DNA of 64,000 nt, taken from contig JACXVD010000006.1 of the NCBI GenBank assembly GCA_014763545.1, positions 62,001-126,000 of the forward strand. Reading direction: 5' to 3'. Each line of letters starts with the position of its first letter. Within the stretch, counting starts at the first letter, position 1. This document shows positions 1-8,439 of the stretch, in pieces. The translations under genes were made by a program, and so were the position numbers. The notes under the pieces were generated by a model that was not told where the DNA came from, did no database searches, and worked only from the letters and a program-made list of their open reading frames with translations. This stretch comes from Sphingomonadales bacterium. Lineage in GTDB: Bacteria; Pseudomonadota; Alphaproteobacteria; Sphingomonadales; Sphingomonadaceae.

Positions 1-1
1 G

Positions 2-271
2 GGCTGGAGCGTTGACGATGTCGACCTGTTCGAAGTCAACGAAGCCTTCGCCTGCGTCACCATGTTCGCGATGCACGACCTCGCCATCCCGCATGACAAG
101 GTGAATGTGAACGGCGGCGCGACCGCACTCGGCCACCCGATCGGCGCCAGCGGCACGCGCATCATCGTCACGCTGCTCAACGCCCTGAAGGAACAGGGAA
201 AGAAGCGCGGCGTCGCCAGCCTGTGCATCGGCGGCGGCGAAGCCACCGCCATCGCGGTCGAGCTGGTCTGA
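2..271 (+). CDS. Acetyl-CoA C-acyltransferase (thiolase), C-terminal part
   Basis: This is the last 89 residues of a thiolase; the start lies before the window. The reading frame is open from base 2. The family signatures of the C-terminal half are visible: [22 protein letters not shown] with the catalytic His in GHP, and CIGGGEA with the second catalytic Cys. Thiolases cleave 3-ketoacyl-CoA or condense two acetyl-CoA in the cytoplasm. The fragment cannot separate a degradative FadA type from a biosynthetic PhaA/AtoB type. A GC-rich inverted repeat follows the stop. Confidence 0.9.
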   Translation, partial: GWSVDDVDLFEVNEAFACVTMFAMHDLAIPHDKVNVNGGATALGHPIGASGTRIIVTLLNALKEQGKKRGVASLCIGGGEATAIAVELV

Positions 272-289
272 CCATCGCCCACCACGCGC

Positions 290-316
290 GGCCCGGAATC
301 GCTTAGGTTCCGGGCC
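290..316 (+). terminator. Possible terminator hairpin after thiolase
   Basis: GGCCCGGAA (290-298) pairs perfectly with TTCCGGGCC (308-316) around a 9-base loop, 19 bases after the thiolase stop. No T-run follows, so it may be only a stable 3' end hairpin. Confidence 0.35.
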
Positions 317-363
317 TGCCCAGTGGTATGTTCCCCTCCCTCTGCAAAAGAGGGAGAGGAAAA

Positions 364-747
364 ATGAAAAAATTGCTCCTGTTCGCTGCCGTGGCATCGT
401 TAGCCGCCTGCAGCCAATCGAACGAGGACGCCCCGCCTCCGCCGCCAGACGACACCCCGGCCGCACCGGCCACGGCGGAATCGATCGTCGGCACCTATGA
501 AGAGACGACGCCCGAGGGCAAGGTGCTGGTCACCGACATCAAGGCGGACGGCACCTACACCGAAAGCATCGAAGGCAAGGTGACCGAAAGCGGCAGCTGG
601 ACCCAGGCCGACGGCAAGGATTGCTTCGATCCGGAAGGTGACGATACGCCGGCGCGATGCTTCACCGCCACGCCGATGGCCGAAGACGGCACCTTCACCG
701 CAACCAACGAGAAGGGCGAATCGATCACCGTCAAGAAGACCGGCTGA
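364..747 (+). CDS. Small hypothetical lipoprotein
   Basis: A 127-residue predicted lipoprotein. The N-terminus MKKLLLFAAVASLAAC is a signal peptide with the lipobox LAAC and Cys16 as the lipidated residue. A Pro/Ala-rich linker follows, then a small domain rich in Thr, Glu and Gly (IVGTYEETTPEGK onward) resembling short beta-rich periplasmic lipoproteins. I chose ATG 364 over the in-frame ATG at 328 because a purine-rich AGAGGGAGAGGA stretch sits just upstream and the lipobox is then correctly placed. Single gene, closed by a clear terminator. Function not recognised. Confidence 0.75.
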   Translation: MKKLLLFAAVASLAACSQSNEDAPPPPPDDTPAAPATAESIVGTYEETTPEGKVLVTDIKADGTYTESIEGKVTESGSWTQADGKDCFDPEGDDTPARCFTATPMAEDGTFTATNEKGESITVKKTG

Positions 748-773
748 CCGGATCGCGATGATAAAGGATGGAG

Positions 774-800
774 AGGGCGGCGGTGAAAGGCCGCCCTTTT
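774..800 (+). terminator. Rho-independent terminator
   Basis: AGGGCGGC (774-781) pairs with GCCGCCCT (790-797) around an 8-base loop and is followed by a run of T (797-800). It lies 26 bases after the lipoprotein stop on the same strand. Confidence 0.7.
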
Positions 801-828
801 CATGGCAGCCGCCAACACCTTCTGTGGG

Positions 829-1305
829 TCAGGGTTCGCCCGAACCCCACAGCCGATCCTGCCGCACGAAGCCGCGATGCCCGCCGACATCGAACTCGCA
901 CCAGCCCGCATCGCAATCGCCCAGCTTGCCGACCACGCCCGGTTCGAGCTTCCATTTCAATTTCGCATCGTCGGCTGGCGCATCGCGCATAGCGGCCAGA
1001 TCCTTGCCGATCACCAGTGCGCCGCGCTCAGGCGTTAGCAGGCGGGCGACCACCCAGCCCTGCGCCCCGTCCGGATCGCGGATCAGCCGCCAGCCTTCGA
1101 GCACGCGGATCACCTTCACCGGCAGTCCCTGTCGCTTGTAGACCCATTCGATGGGATAGTCCTCGCTAGGGCCGACGCGCATGTTCACCTCGCCCGCGCG
1201 CATGGCTGCCCAATAGGGTACCTCGCGTTCCTGCGCGGCGGCGGGGATGGCGAGGCACAGCGCAAGCACCGGCAGCAAGGACGAAAGGCGTGAGAGATTC
1301 GACAC
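829..1305 (-). CDS. Secreted protein with two bacterial SH3 domains
   Basis: A 158-residue protein with a signal peptide (SNLSRLSSLLPVLALCLA, cleavage likely near AAAQ). The first SH3b unit is marked by VNMRVGPSEDYPIEW and GWRLIRDPDG, the second by MRDAP, GWCEFDV and GFVRQDRLWG. Such domains usually bind cell-wall peptides or mediate protein contacts in the periplasm. The frame is open further upstream, but that extension has no signal peptide and runs into the divergent dehydrogenase gene. GTG at 1305 with GAGGGG just upstream is preferred. Transcribed divergently from the dehydrogenase at 1393. Confidence 0.75.
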   Translation of the reverse strand: MSNLSRLSSLLPVLALCLAIPAAAQEREVPYWAAMRAGEVNMRVGPSEDYPIEWVYKRQGLPVKVIRVLEGWRLIRDPDGAQGWVVARLLTPERGALVIGKDLAAMRDAPADDAKLKWKLEPGVVGKLGDCDAGWCEFDVGGHRGFVRQDRLWGSGEP

Positions 1306-1392
1306 CTGCCCCTCATAATTCGCCCTGCCCCCCCGCTTCAACCCGCCATGCGTGCTTGACCGGCAGGCCGCACCCGTCCTAGCCACAGATTC

Positions 1393-2400
1393 ATGCCAGA
1401 AACTTCGCTCCGCCAGACCATCGGCAAGCCCAGGGTCATCGTCACCAGGCATCTATTGCCCTCGATCGAGGCGCGCATGGGCGAATTGTTCGACACGGTG
1501 CTCAACACCGACGACCACCCGATGAGCCGCGAAGAACTCGCCGCGGCGATGCGCGATTGCGATGTGCTGGTCCCCACCGTCACCGACCGGATCGACGCCG
1601 AACTGATCGAACAGGCGGGCGATCGACTGGGATTGATTGCCAGTTTCGGGGCGGGCATCGACCATATCGACCTCAACGCGGCGCGCGCGCGCAAGATCGT
1701 GGTCACCAACACGCCGGGCGTGTTCACCGACGATACGGCCGACCTGACCATGGGGCTGATTATCGGCGTGCCCCGCCGGATGCGTGATGGAACCGCTCTG
1801 GTGCGGCGCGGCGAATGGACCGGCTGGGCCCCTTCGACGATGCTTGGCCGCCAGCTGGGGGGCAAGGTGTTGGGCATCGTCGGTATGGGGCGCATCGGGC
1901 AGGCGGTTGCTCACCGTGCCCGCGCTTTCGGGCTGCAGATCGCCTATCACAACCGCCATCGCCTGCCGGCAGCGGTCGAAAACATGTTCCAGGCGCGCTA
2001 TTTCGACAGTCTCGAGGGTTTGCTCGGCGCAGCCGACATCGTAACTCTGCACTGCCCCTCGACCCCGGCGACGCATCAACTCATCGATGCTTCACGGATC
2101 GCGCAGATGAAACCGGGTTCCGTTCTGATCAATACGGCTCGGGGCGACCTGATGGACTATGATGCGCTGATGGATGCGCTGGAATCCGGCCATCTCAGCG
2201 GCGCCGGGCTGGATGTCTATCCGGACGAGCCGAAGGTGGACCAACGCCTGCTGGACCATCGCAACACGATCACCCAGCCACACACCGGTAGCGCCACGGT
2301 CGAGGGGCGCGCCCATGCGGGCGAGAAGGTGGTCACCAACATCATGCTCTGGTCCCGCGGTGAGCGACCACCCGACATGGTGCTCGAAGGTCTGGTCTGA
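1393..2400 (+). CDS. D-2-hydroxyacid dehydrogenase (glyoxylate reductase type)
   Basis: A 335-residue member of the NAD(P)-dependent D-isomer-specific 2-hydroxyacid dehydrogenases, likely reducing glyoxylate or hydroxypyruvate in the cytoplasm. The Rossmann motif GMGRIGQAVA lies near residue 162. The catalytic triad is visible as Arg in NTARGD, Glu in YPDEPK and His in TQPHTGSAT. Length is usual for the family. ATG 1393 gives a normal N-terminus. Substrate cannot be fixed from sequence; glyoxylate/hydroxypyruvate is the best guess from the overall family resemblance. Confidence 0.88.
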   Translation: MPETSLRQTIGKPRVIVTRHLLPSIEARMGELFDTVLNTDDHPMSREELAAAMRDCDVLVPTVTDRIDAELIEQAGDRLGLIASFGAGIDHIDLNAARARKIVVTNTPGVFTDDTADLTMGLIIGVPRRMRDGTALVRRGEWTGWAPSTMLGRQLGGKVLGIVGMGRIGQAVAHRARAFGLQIAYHNRHRLPAAVENMFQARYFDSLEGLLGAADIVTLHCPSTPATHQLIDASRIAQMKPGSVLINTARGDLMDYDALMDALESGHLSGAGLDVYPDEPKVDQRLLDHRNTITQPHTGSATVEGRAHAGEKVVTNIMLWSRGERPPDMVLEGLV

Positions 2401-2472
2401 CCCGCCGCCGGGCGTCCCGTATCGCCGACACAATCGCCGCACCGGTGGTGGAAGGAACGGTTCCCTCGGACT

Positions 2473-2997
2473 ATGACGGCGTTCATGGACAACAGGGTCG
2501 AAACCGGGGATTTGTGCCTGCACTGCGGCATGTGCTGCACCGATGCGATGTTCGGCTGGATCCCGCTGGTATCGGACGCAGATCGCGAGCTGATGCTGCG
2601 CCGGGGATACGACCCGGAGCGCATCGGCCACGATCGTTTCGCGCTGCCGTGCGATTTCCTTCGCGGCAAGGCATGTGGCATCCATCCCGACCGTCCGGCG
2701 TCATGCGAAGCCTTCCGGTGCGAAGTGCTGGTCGCGGCGCAGGACGGAACGATGCCGCTGGATGATGCGCTCGCAACGGTCCGCCGCGCGGTGGCCCTGC
2801 TCGATGGTTTGCGGGCCGCCCTGCCGGCTGGCGAAACGCTCTCCTCGATGCGCAAACACTGGGACCAGCTCGACCAAAGCGGAATGCCGACCCCGCCCGA
2901 ACAGGCGCAGGCGCGCGTCGCTTTCTATGCCTTCAACCTCTACCTCGACCGGCACTTCCGGCCCGCAGGAAAGGGGTTGGTCAACCGCGTGGAATAG
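2473..2997 (+). CDS. YkgJ-like cysteine-cluster protein
   Basis: A 174-residue cytoplasmic protein with two groups of cysteines: CLHCGMCC near residue 16, then single Cys in LPCDFLRG, KACGIHPDRPASC and FRCE. This is the pattern of the YkgJ/UPF0153 CxxCxxCC family, thought to bind zinc or an Fe-S cluster; the biochemical role is unknown. The C-terminal half is helical and polar. The start could instead be Met5 (MDNRVE). It follows the dehydrogenase by 72 bases on the same strand and may be cotranscribed. Confidence 0.75.
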   Translation: MTAFMDNRVETGDLCLHCGMCCTDAMFGWIPLVSDADRELMLRRGYDPERIGHDRFALPCDFLRGKACGIHPDRPASCEAFRCEVLVAAQDGTMPLDDALATVRRAVALLDGLRAALPAGETLSSMRKHWDQLDQSGMPTPPEQAQARVAFYAFNLYLDRHFRPAGKGLVNRVE

Positions 2998-3020
2998 CCC
3001 GCGCGATCTGTGCCTTCCGC

Positions 3021-4355
3021 TCAGCCATCGCCGTAAACCCAGGTTGCAAATTCAGGCCCCAGATCACGGCGCGTCGCGGCCTGCATCGACCGCTGGAAAT
3101 CCGCACTCGTCACCGTGCCCCCGGCATGGGCACGCGAATAGGCGCGGATGCCTGCCCAGAACGCGCGTTCACCCATCGCTTGGCGCAGATGATCGAGGAA
3201 TAGCGCGCCCTTGGAATATTGCACCGCACGCCGCAGCCCCAGCGAAGGGTATTTGCCGTTCCAGGCGAGCGGCTTGTCATAGCCCTTCTCACGCGCGGCA
3301 GCGATGCGCTTGCGGGCGACATCCAGCTCTGCATCATAGGCCGCGCGGCCATAGCGCTGTTCCTTCCACGCCGCAGTCATGAAAGTGGCGAAGCCTTCGT
3401 TCAGCCAGAAATCCTGCCAACTGGCGCAGGTAATCGCATTACCCCACCACTGGTGCGCCAGTTCGTGGACCACGATCCACTCCTCGTCCGGGCGTTCGAG
3501 GTCGCGCGCCAGTGCCTTCGCGCCGATCAACGAATAGCTCGTCGCCTCCTGAGCCTCATATTCTGGCACGAGCAATTGCGTGTATCGCCCCCCAGGCAGC
3601 GCAAATCCTGCCCTGTCGGAGAGGAAGGCAACCAGATCGGGGGTGTTGCCGAAGGCGCGCTCCAAATCGTTGCGATCGCCCGTCGCATCCAGAAAGGCCA
3701 GTTCCGTATCGCCGGTGGAGACACTGGCCGCGCGGAATTTGCCGACTGCAAACCCGTAGAGATAGGGCGCGTAGTCCTGCCCGCTCACCCACCGATCCAC
3801 CCGCGTGCCTTCGCTAAGGGCGATGCTTCCGGTCAGCATGCCCGGCCCCAAACTATCCATCCCTGCAGGGACCGTCAGCCAGAGCGCAATGCGCGCCTTG
3901 TCGCCCGGCGTATCCTGCCGGCAGACCATCCAGTCGCAAGCGAAATAGGCGGTGTAGAGCCCGCCTTCCGGCAATTGCGTGATCCCGCGCGCTGGCTTGC
4001 CCGAATAGGCGAAGCGCAAAGTCGCTTGCTCCCCAACCGGAAGAACGCGCCCGAGATCGACATGCACCCCGCTCGCGTCGGACGTTACGCCGACCGGCAC
4101 TCCATCAAGTGTCGCATTCGCGATCGTCAGCGCATTGGGAGAGAATTCGAGCGCCGCGATCGGCGCGCCGACGACGGCAAACCGGATCGCCTCGCGCCCG
4201 TCGAACACGCCATCGACCGAAAGAGCGGGGGTGAGATCGACCTCGTAGGAGACGACGTCGAAATCGCCGTCCTCACGCACCACCGGGGCTGCGCCGATGA
4301 GGCATGCTGCGAATGCAGAAACGACGACCGTCCTCGTAAGCCCCCTCAGAATCAT
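3021..4355 (-). CDS. Compact M1-family metallopeptidase, secreted
   Basis: A 444-residue zinc peptidase with an N-terminal signal peptide (VVVSAFAACLIGAAP). The zinc site is complete: HELAH followed 18 residues later by Glu in WLNEGFATF. An N-terminal beta domain (about 25-210) precedes the catalytic domain. The usual GAMEN exopeptidase motif is replaced by a divergent stretch around QEATSYSLIG. The long C-terminal helical domain of 850-residue M1 enzymes is absent, leaving about half the usual length. Probably a periplasmic peptidase; substrate unknown. Confidence 0.85.
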   Translation of the reverse strand: MILRGLTRTVVVSAFAACLIGAAPVVREDGDFDVVSYEVDLTPALSVDGVFDGREAIRFAVVGAPIAALEFSPNALTIANATLDGVPVGVTSDASGVHVDLGRVLPVGEQATLRFAYSGKPARGITQLPEGGLYTAYFACDWMVCRQDTPGDKARIALWLTVPAGMDSLGPGMLTGSIALSEGTRVDRWVSGQDYAPYLYGFAVGKFRAASVSTGDTELAFLDATGDRNDLERAFGNTPDLVAFLSDRAGFALPGGRYTQLLVPEYEAQEATSYSLIGAKALARDLERPDEEWIVVHELAHQWWGNAITCASWQDFWLNEGFATFMTAAWKEQRYGRAAYDAELDVARKRIAAAREKGYDKPLAWNGKYPSLGLRRAVQYSKGALFLDHLRQAMGERAFWAGIRAYSRAHAGGTVTSADFQRSMQAATRRDLGPEFATWVYGDG

Positions 4356-4449
4356 GGCACCGCGCTAACTGGCAGGCAGGTCACTGGCCAATCCCGCGCG
4401 ACAAGCCGCTTGTTCCGTGCGGCGGCCAGCTGCTGTTGGAGCGACCGCC

Positions 4450-5856
4450 TCAATCGCCCGTCAGGATCCGGTCGACCAGTTCCTTCACTGTCGGCGTGAA
4501 GTTGTTGGAGTAGAACGGGTCCTGCTTGAAACGATAGGCAGCATGGCCTGCGAAGGCGAGATTTTCGTCGGGCTCACCTCCATGGGCGATATCCTGCAGG
4601 GTCTTCTGGATGCAGAAGCTGCGCGGATCGGCCAGGCGGCCGGTGGTGTGGTTGTCGTGGTCCTTCCAGCTCGAGAACTGGCAGTGCGACAGGCAGCCCA
4701 TGCAGCCCTGCTGGTCGGCGCGAATCTGTTCGGCGCTTTCGGGGGTGACGAACACCACCGTGTCATCCGGCGTCTTGAGCGGTTCGGAGAAACCTTCGTG
4801 CATCCATGCCAGCGCCTTGCGCTGGTCACCGGGGTGGACGAAGAAATACTTCGCCTTGCCATGGTCGGCCAGCGGGATGGCGCCTTCCATCTCGTCGCGC
4901 TTGAAGATCGGGATCTGGCGCTCCGAACGGTGCATCAGATCATAAAGGAACGGCGTCTTCACCGCGCTGGAATAGAAGCCGGTGGGGCTGAACTTGTGCA
5001 GCAGCACATCGCCTGGCTCGACGGTGCGCAGCATGTCCTTCCACACCTGCGGGATCGGGCTTTCGTGCGTCAGCAGCGGGCGCGTGCCGAACTGGAAGGC
5101 AATCTTGCCCAGCTCGGGATTGTCGATCCAGTCGTTCCATTCGCGCAGGAACCACACCCCGCCCGCCATCACGATCGCGGTATCTTCCGACACGCCTTCG
5201 GCGCGCATCGTTTCGCGCAGCGCCTTCACGCGCGGATAGGGATCTTCCGGCTTGGTCGGATCCTCGGCATTCGAGAGGCCATTGTGGCCACCTGCCAGCC
5301 AGGGATCTTCATAGACCACTGCGGCCATCAGCTCCGGCACTTTGGAATAGCTGCGCTTCCACAGCGCGCGGAAGGCGCGGGCTGAGCTGATGATCGGCAG
5401 GTAATGAACGTTATAGCGTGCAGCGATCTCCGCCAGCTTGTAGGGCATGCCCGCACCGCAGGTGACGCCGGTGATCAGCCCCTTGCAGTTTTCCAGCACC
5501 CCTTCGAGCACGGCCTGCGCGCCGCCCATTTCCCACAGCACATTGATGTTGATCGCGCCCTTGCCGTTGGCGACTTCATAGGCGCGCTTCACCTGTTCGG
5601 TCGCGCCGTCGATGGCGTATCGCACGAGCTGTTCGAACCGTTCGACACGGGTCGCCTGGGGGTAGATCTGCGGGATCGGATTGCCGTCCTCATCGTAAGT
5701 GTCGGCGTTTACGGCGCTGACCGTTCCGATGCCACCGGCTGCAGCCCATGCGCCCGAACTGAGATGATTCGTCGCGGAAACGCCCTTGCCGCCCTCGATC
5801 AGCGGCCAGACTTCCTTGCCGCCATAGATGATCGGGCTCAATCCCTTGAAAGACAT
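4450..5856 (-). CDS. NAD(P)H-dependent flavin oxidoreductase, nitronate monooxygenase-like
   Basis: A 468-residue FMN-dependent TIM-barrel protein of the nitronate monooxygenase / 2-nitropropane dioxygenase superfamily. Features seen are GIGTVSAV near the N-terminus, GLITGVTCGAGMP in the FMN-binding region and the glycine-rich AVVYEDPWLAGGHNG. A C-terminal Cys group (QQGCMGCLSHCQF) is unlike short NMOs and is typical of the long proteobacterial subgroup. The substrate is unknown; nitronate detoxification is only the family label. The gene sits 24 bases downstream of the lipoprotein methyltransferase on the same strand. Confidence 0.8.
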   Translation of the reverse strand: MSFKGLSPIIYGGKEVWPLIEGGKGVSATNHLSSGAWAAAGGIGTVSAVNADTYDEDGNPIPQIYPQATRVERFEQLVRYAIDGATEQVKRAYEVANGKGAININVLWEMGGAQAVLEGVLENCKGLITGVTCGAGMPYKLAEIAARYNVHYLPIISSARAFRALWKRSYSKVPELMAAVVYEDPWLAGGHNGLSNAEDPTKPEDPYPRVKALRETMRAEGVSEDTAIVMAGGVWFLREWNDWIDNPELGKIAFQFGTRPLLTHESPIPQVWKDMLRTVEPGDVLLHKFSPTGFYSSAVKTPFLYDLMHRSERQIPIFKRDEMEGAIPLADHGKAKYFFVHPGDQRKALAWMHEGFSEPLKTPDDTVVFVTPESAEQIRADQQGCMGCLSHCQFSSWKDHDNHTTGRLADPRSFCIQKTLQDIAHGGEPDENLAFAGHAAYRFKQDPFYSNNFTPTVKELVDRILTGD

Positions 5857-5880
5857 AATTATTCCAATACTTTCCCGCAG

Positions 5881-6639
5881 CTATTTTGCTGCGTTGCCTG
5901 CCCCCGCCGGCGACCCCCGGCATGGCTTTATATCCTTTGGTTGCGGCCTGTTAGCCGCTGCCTTGAATTGTGCATAGTACCCCGACAGCTCGGGCGCATC
6001 CTTGAATGCCACGAGTTCGTAGCCTACCGCCCGAAACTCGCACGACAGCAGCAGCGGGTCGATCCCGTGCTGGTCGGTGGGGCGGTCGACATCGACCACC
6101 ACCACCTGCCCACCTGCCTTCAGCGCAGGCCACATACGCCACAGAAAGGCGTAAGGTTCCTGCACCTCATGATACATGTGGACGAGGAAAATGCGGTCGA
6201 AACTGTGTTCGGGCAGCTTGGGATCGTCTTCGGTACCAAGCTTGATCGAGACATTGTCCAGCCGGTCGCGCTCCACGCGCTGGCCCAGGCGTTCGAGTGC
6301 GTCGTGGTCGATATCTTCCGCCAGCACCCGGCCCCCGATACCGACCCGTTCGGCGAGGCGGACAGTATAGTACCCTTCGCCCGCGCCGATATCCGCCACG
6401 GTCATGCCTGGTGCGATTTCGGCGAGATCCATCACCGTCCGCGCCTCGCCCACGCTATCGCGCTTGGTCTCGCTCGAAAACTGGTTCGCGCCGAGTTGCG
6501 AAACCGGGCGATCCGCCCGGGGAAATTCCTGCGAGGTCGCAGGTCGGTCGGACTGATCGTCAGCCTGTTTGCACCCGGCAAGCGCCAGCATGGCGGAACC
6601 CACCGCCAAGGCCAGTCGCAACGGGCGCGAACGCGCCAT
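5881..6639 (-). CDS. Lipoprotein-anchored SAM-dependent methyltransferase-like protein
   Basis: A 252-residue protein with a lipoprotein signal (LALAVGSAMLALAGC, Cys23) followed by a class I methyltransferase fold. SAM-binding motif I is VADIGAGEGYYTVRLAERV and motif II is RVLAEDIDHD. An exported SAM-dependent enzyme is unexpected because SAM is cytoplasmic, yet such lipoprotein methyltransferase-like proteins are seen in Sphingomonadales and related groups. The start codon overlaps the prfB stop by one base (TGATG), implying translational coupling. Substrate unknown. Confidence 0.78.
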   Translation of the reverse strand: MARSRPLRLALAVGSAMLALAGCKQADDQSDRPATSQEFPRADRPVSQLGANQFSSETKRDSVGEARTVMDLAEIAPGMTVADIGAGEGYYTVRLAERVGIGGRVLAEDIDHDALERLGQRVERDRLDNVSIKLGTEDDPKLPEHSFDRIFLVHMYHEVQEPYAFLWRMWPALKAGGQVVVVDVDRPTDQHGIDPLLLSCEFRAVGYELVAFKDAPELSGYYAQFKAAANRPQPKDIKPCRGSPAGAGNAAK

Positions 6640-7766
6640 CAGTCGGCGTCCTCCACATCCACCTTCTCGCCCGTCACGCGCTGCGCCAGCGCGGCAGAGA
6701 TGAACGGGTCGATCTCGCCATCGAGCACATCGTCGGGCGCGGTCGAGGTGGCGCCGGTGCGCAGATCCTTCACCAGCTGATAGGGTTGGAGGACATAGGA
6801 CCGGATCTGGTGACCCCAGCCGATGTCGCTCTTGCTCGCATGTTCGGCGCTGGCGGCTTCCTCACGCTTGCGCATCTCTTCTTCGAACAGCCGCGCCTTG
6901 AGCATGTTCATCGCTATTTCGCGGTTCTTGTGCTGGCTGCGGTCGATCTGGCTGGCGACGATGATGCCGCTGGGCGCGTGAGTGATGCGCACCGCGGAAT
7001 CGGTAGTGTTCACGTGCTGTCCGCCGGCGCCCGAGGCGCGATAGGTGTCGATCTTGAGATCGGCGGGATTGATGTCGATTTCGAAACTGTCGTCGATCAC
7101 CGGATAGACCCAGACCGAGCTGAAGCTGGTGTGGCGGCGCGCCGAACTGTCGTAGGGGCTGATCCGCACCAGGCGATGCACGCCGCTTTCGGTCTTGGCA
7201 TAGCCATAGGCGTTGTCGCCCTTGATCAGCAGCGTCGCGCTCTTGATCCCGGCCTGTTCGCCCGAATGGTAATCGACCAGTTCGACCTTGTAGCCGCGCC
7301 GTTCGGCCCAGCGGGTGTACATCCGCTGCAGCATTTCGGCCCAGTCCTGGCTCTCGGTACCGCCGGCGCCGGCGTGGATTTCCAGATAGGTGTCGTTGCC
7401 GTCCGCCTCGCCCGATAGCAGGGCCTGCACCTTGTCCGCATCGGCCCGGTCGGCCAGCGCGGCAAGGCTAGCGAGGCCATCGGCCACCACTTCGTCATCG
7501 CCCTCGGCCTCGCCCAGTTCGACGAATTCGACCGCATCCCCCATTTCGGCGGAGATCTGGTTGACGGTGTTGATCGCGCTTTCGAGCTGCTTCTGCTCGC
7601 GGCTGATCGCCTGTGCTTCCTTGGGATTGTCCCACAGCGTGGGGTCCTGCACGCGCGCGTTCAGTTCGTCGAGGCGGCGCAGCGCACGGTCCCAGTCAAG
7701 CGACTGGCGCACCAGCGACAGCGCGGCTTCGATACGGTCGATATGGGCCTGCCCTTCGGCACGCAT
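6639..7766 (-). CDS. prfB: Peptide chain release factor 2
   Basis: A 375-residue class I release factor that recognises UGA and UAA stop codons and triggers peptide release. The GGQ hydrolysis motif is present (SGAGGQHVNT). The stop-codon recognition tripeptide, SPF in E. coli RF2, reads SPY here (VRISPYDSSARR). The N-terminus is continuous in one frame, so the +1 programmed frameshift that controls E. coli prfB is absent. The methyltransferase follows with a one-base overlap. The peroxiredoxin and mrcA lie upstream of it on this strand. Confidence 0.96.
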   Translation of the reverse strand: MRAEGQAHIDRIEAALSLVRQSLDWDRALRRLDELNARVQDPTLWDNPKEAQAISREQKQLESAINTVNQISAEMGDAVEFVELGEAEGDDEVVADGLASLAALADRADADKVQALLSGEADGNDTYLEIHAGAGGTESQDWAEMLQRMYTRWAERRGYKVELVDYHSGEQAGIKSATLLIKGDNAYGYAKTESGVHRLVRISPYDSSARRHTSFSSVWVYPVIDDSFEIDINPADLKIDTYRASGAGGQHVNTTDSAVRITHAPSGIIVASQIDRSQHKNREIAMNMLKARLFEEEMRKREEAASAEHASKSDIGWGHQIRSYVLQPYQLVKDLRTGATSTAPDDVLDGEIDPFISAALAQRVTGEKVDVEDAD

Positions 7767-7828
7767 GGGTCTTGCTCCGCAGTTGAGCGGCCCCGCTTAG
7801 CGCAGGCTTGGGGAATGTAAAGGGAAGC

Positions 7829-7844
7829 CCCCGCAGCGCCGGGG
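7829..7844 (-). terminator. Possible terminator after peroxiredoxin
   Basis: On the minus strand CCCCG pairs with CGGGG around GCGCTG, 12 bases after the peroxiredoxin stop, followed by the pyrimidine-rich GCTTCCCTTT. The stem is short and the T-run imperfect. Confidence 0.35.
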
Positions 7845-7855
7845 AAAGCCCGCGG

Positions 7856-8401
7856 TCAGCGACGCGCCTTGAGCGCCTTCACCGCCTCCAGCGTCAGCCG
7901 CACATGATCGGCATAATTCATGTCCGAATGGACCATGGTGATGCGGCCGTTGCGGGCGATAACGAAGGATGTCCGCTTGGTCATGCCGGTGGATTTGCCA
8001 TCCGCCCCCACCAGATCGACGTCATAGGCCTTGACGATCTTCGGGCTCGCCGCAGCAACAGCGAATTTGTCGCGGCAGGCCTCGGTGGAAAAGCGCTTGA
8101 GCGTGTCGATGTCGTCGTTCGACATGCCGATTACCGTGGCACCCAGCTTCCTGAACTGCGGCGTCGCCTCGGCAAAGGCATGCGCTTCGAGCGTGCAGCC
8201 CTGGGTAAAGGCCTTGGGATAGAAATAGAGGACCACTGGCCCCTTCGCGAGCGCTGTGCGCAGGTTGAAGGCGAATTGCTTGCCTGCCAGCGCACCCTGT
8301 GTCGCGAACAGCGGCGCTTTTGCACCGACCGGGAGCTCTGCCGATGCCGGCAGCGCGACGGCAGTCGCAATGGCAACTGCGAAGGCGAATTTCCTGGTCA
8401 T
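7856..8401 (-). CDS. Periplasmic peroxiredoxin (AhpC/TSA, BCP-like)
   Basis: A 181-residue thiol peroxidase with a signal peptide (FAFAVAIATAVALPASAE), so it should act in the periplasm. The peroxidatic Cys lies in PKAFTQGCTLEA, matching the family pattern P-x3-T-x2-C; a second Cys in STEACRDKF could be the resolving residue. The conserved Arg motif appears as KRTSFVIA. It reduces hydrogen peroxide or organic peroxides; its electron donor is not visible here. It stands between mrcA and prfB on the same strand. Confidence 0.87.
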   Translation of the reverse strand: MTRKFAFAVAIATAVALPASAELPVGAKAPLFATQGALAGKQFAFNLRTALAKGPVVLYFYPKAFTQGCTLEAHAFAEATPQFRKLGATVIGMSNDDIDTLKRFSTEACRDKFAVAAASPKIVKAYDVDLVGADGKSTGMTKRTSFVIARNGRITMVHSDMNYADHVRLTLEAVKALKARR

Positions 8402-8439
8402 TGCATCATCCTTCAGCTTGGCCGCCCCATTCGGCCCGA

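Noticed and set aside
7700-7766. Programmed +1 frameshift at the start of prfB
   Set aside because: The reading frame is continuous with no internal UGA in the N-terminal region.
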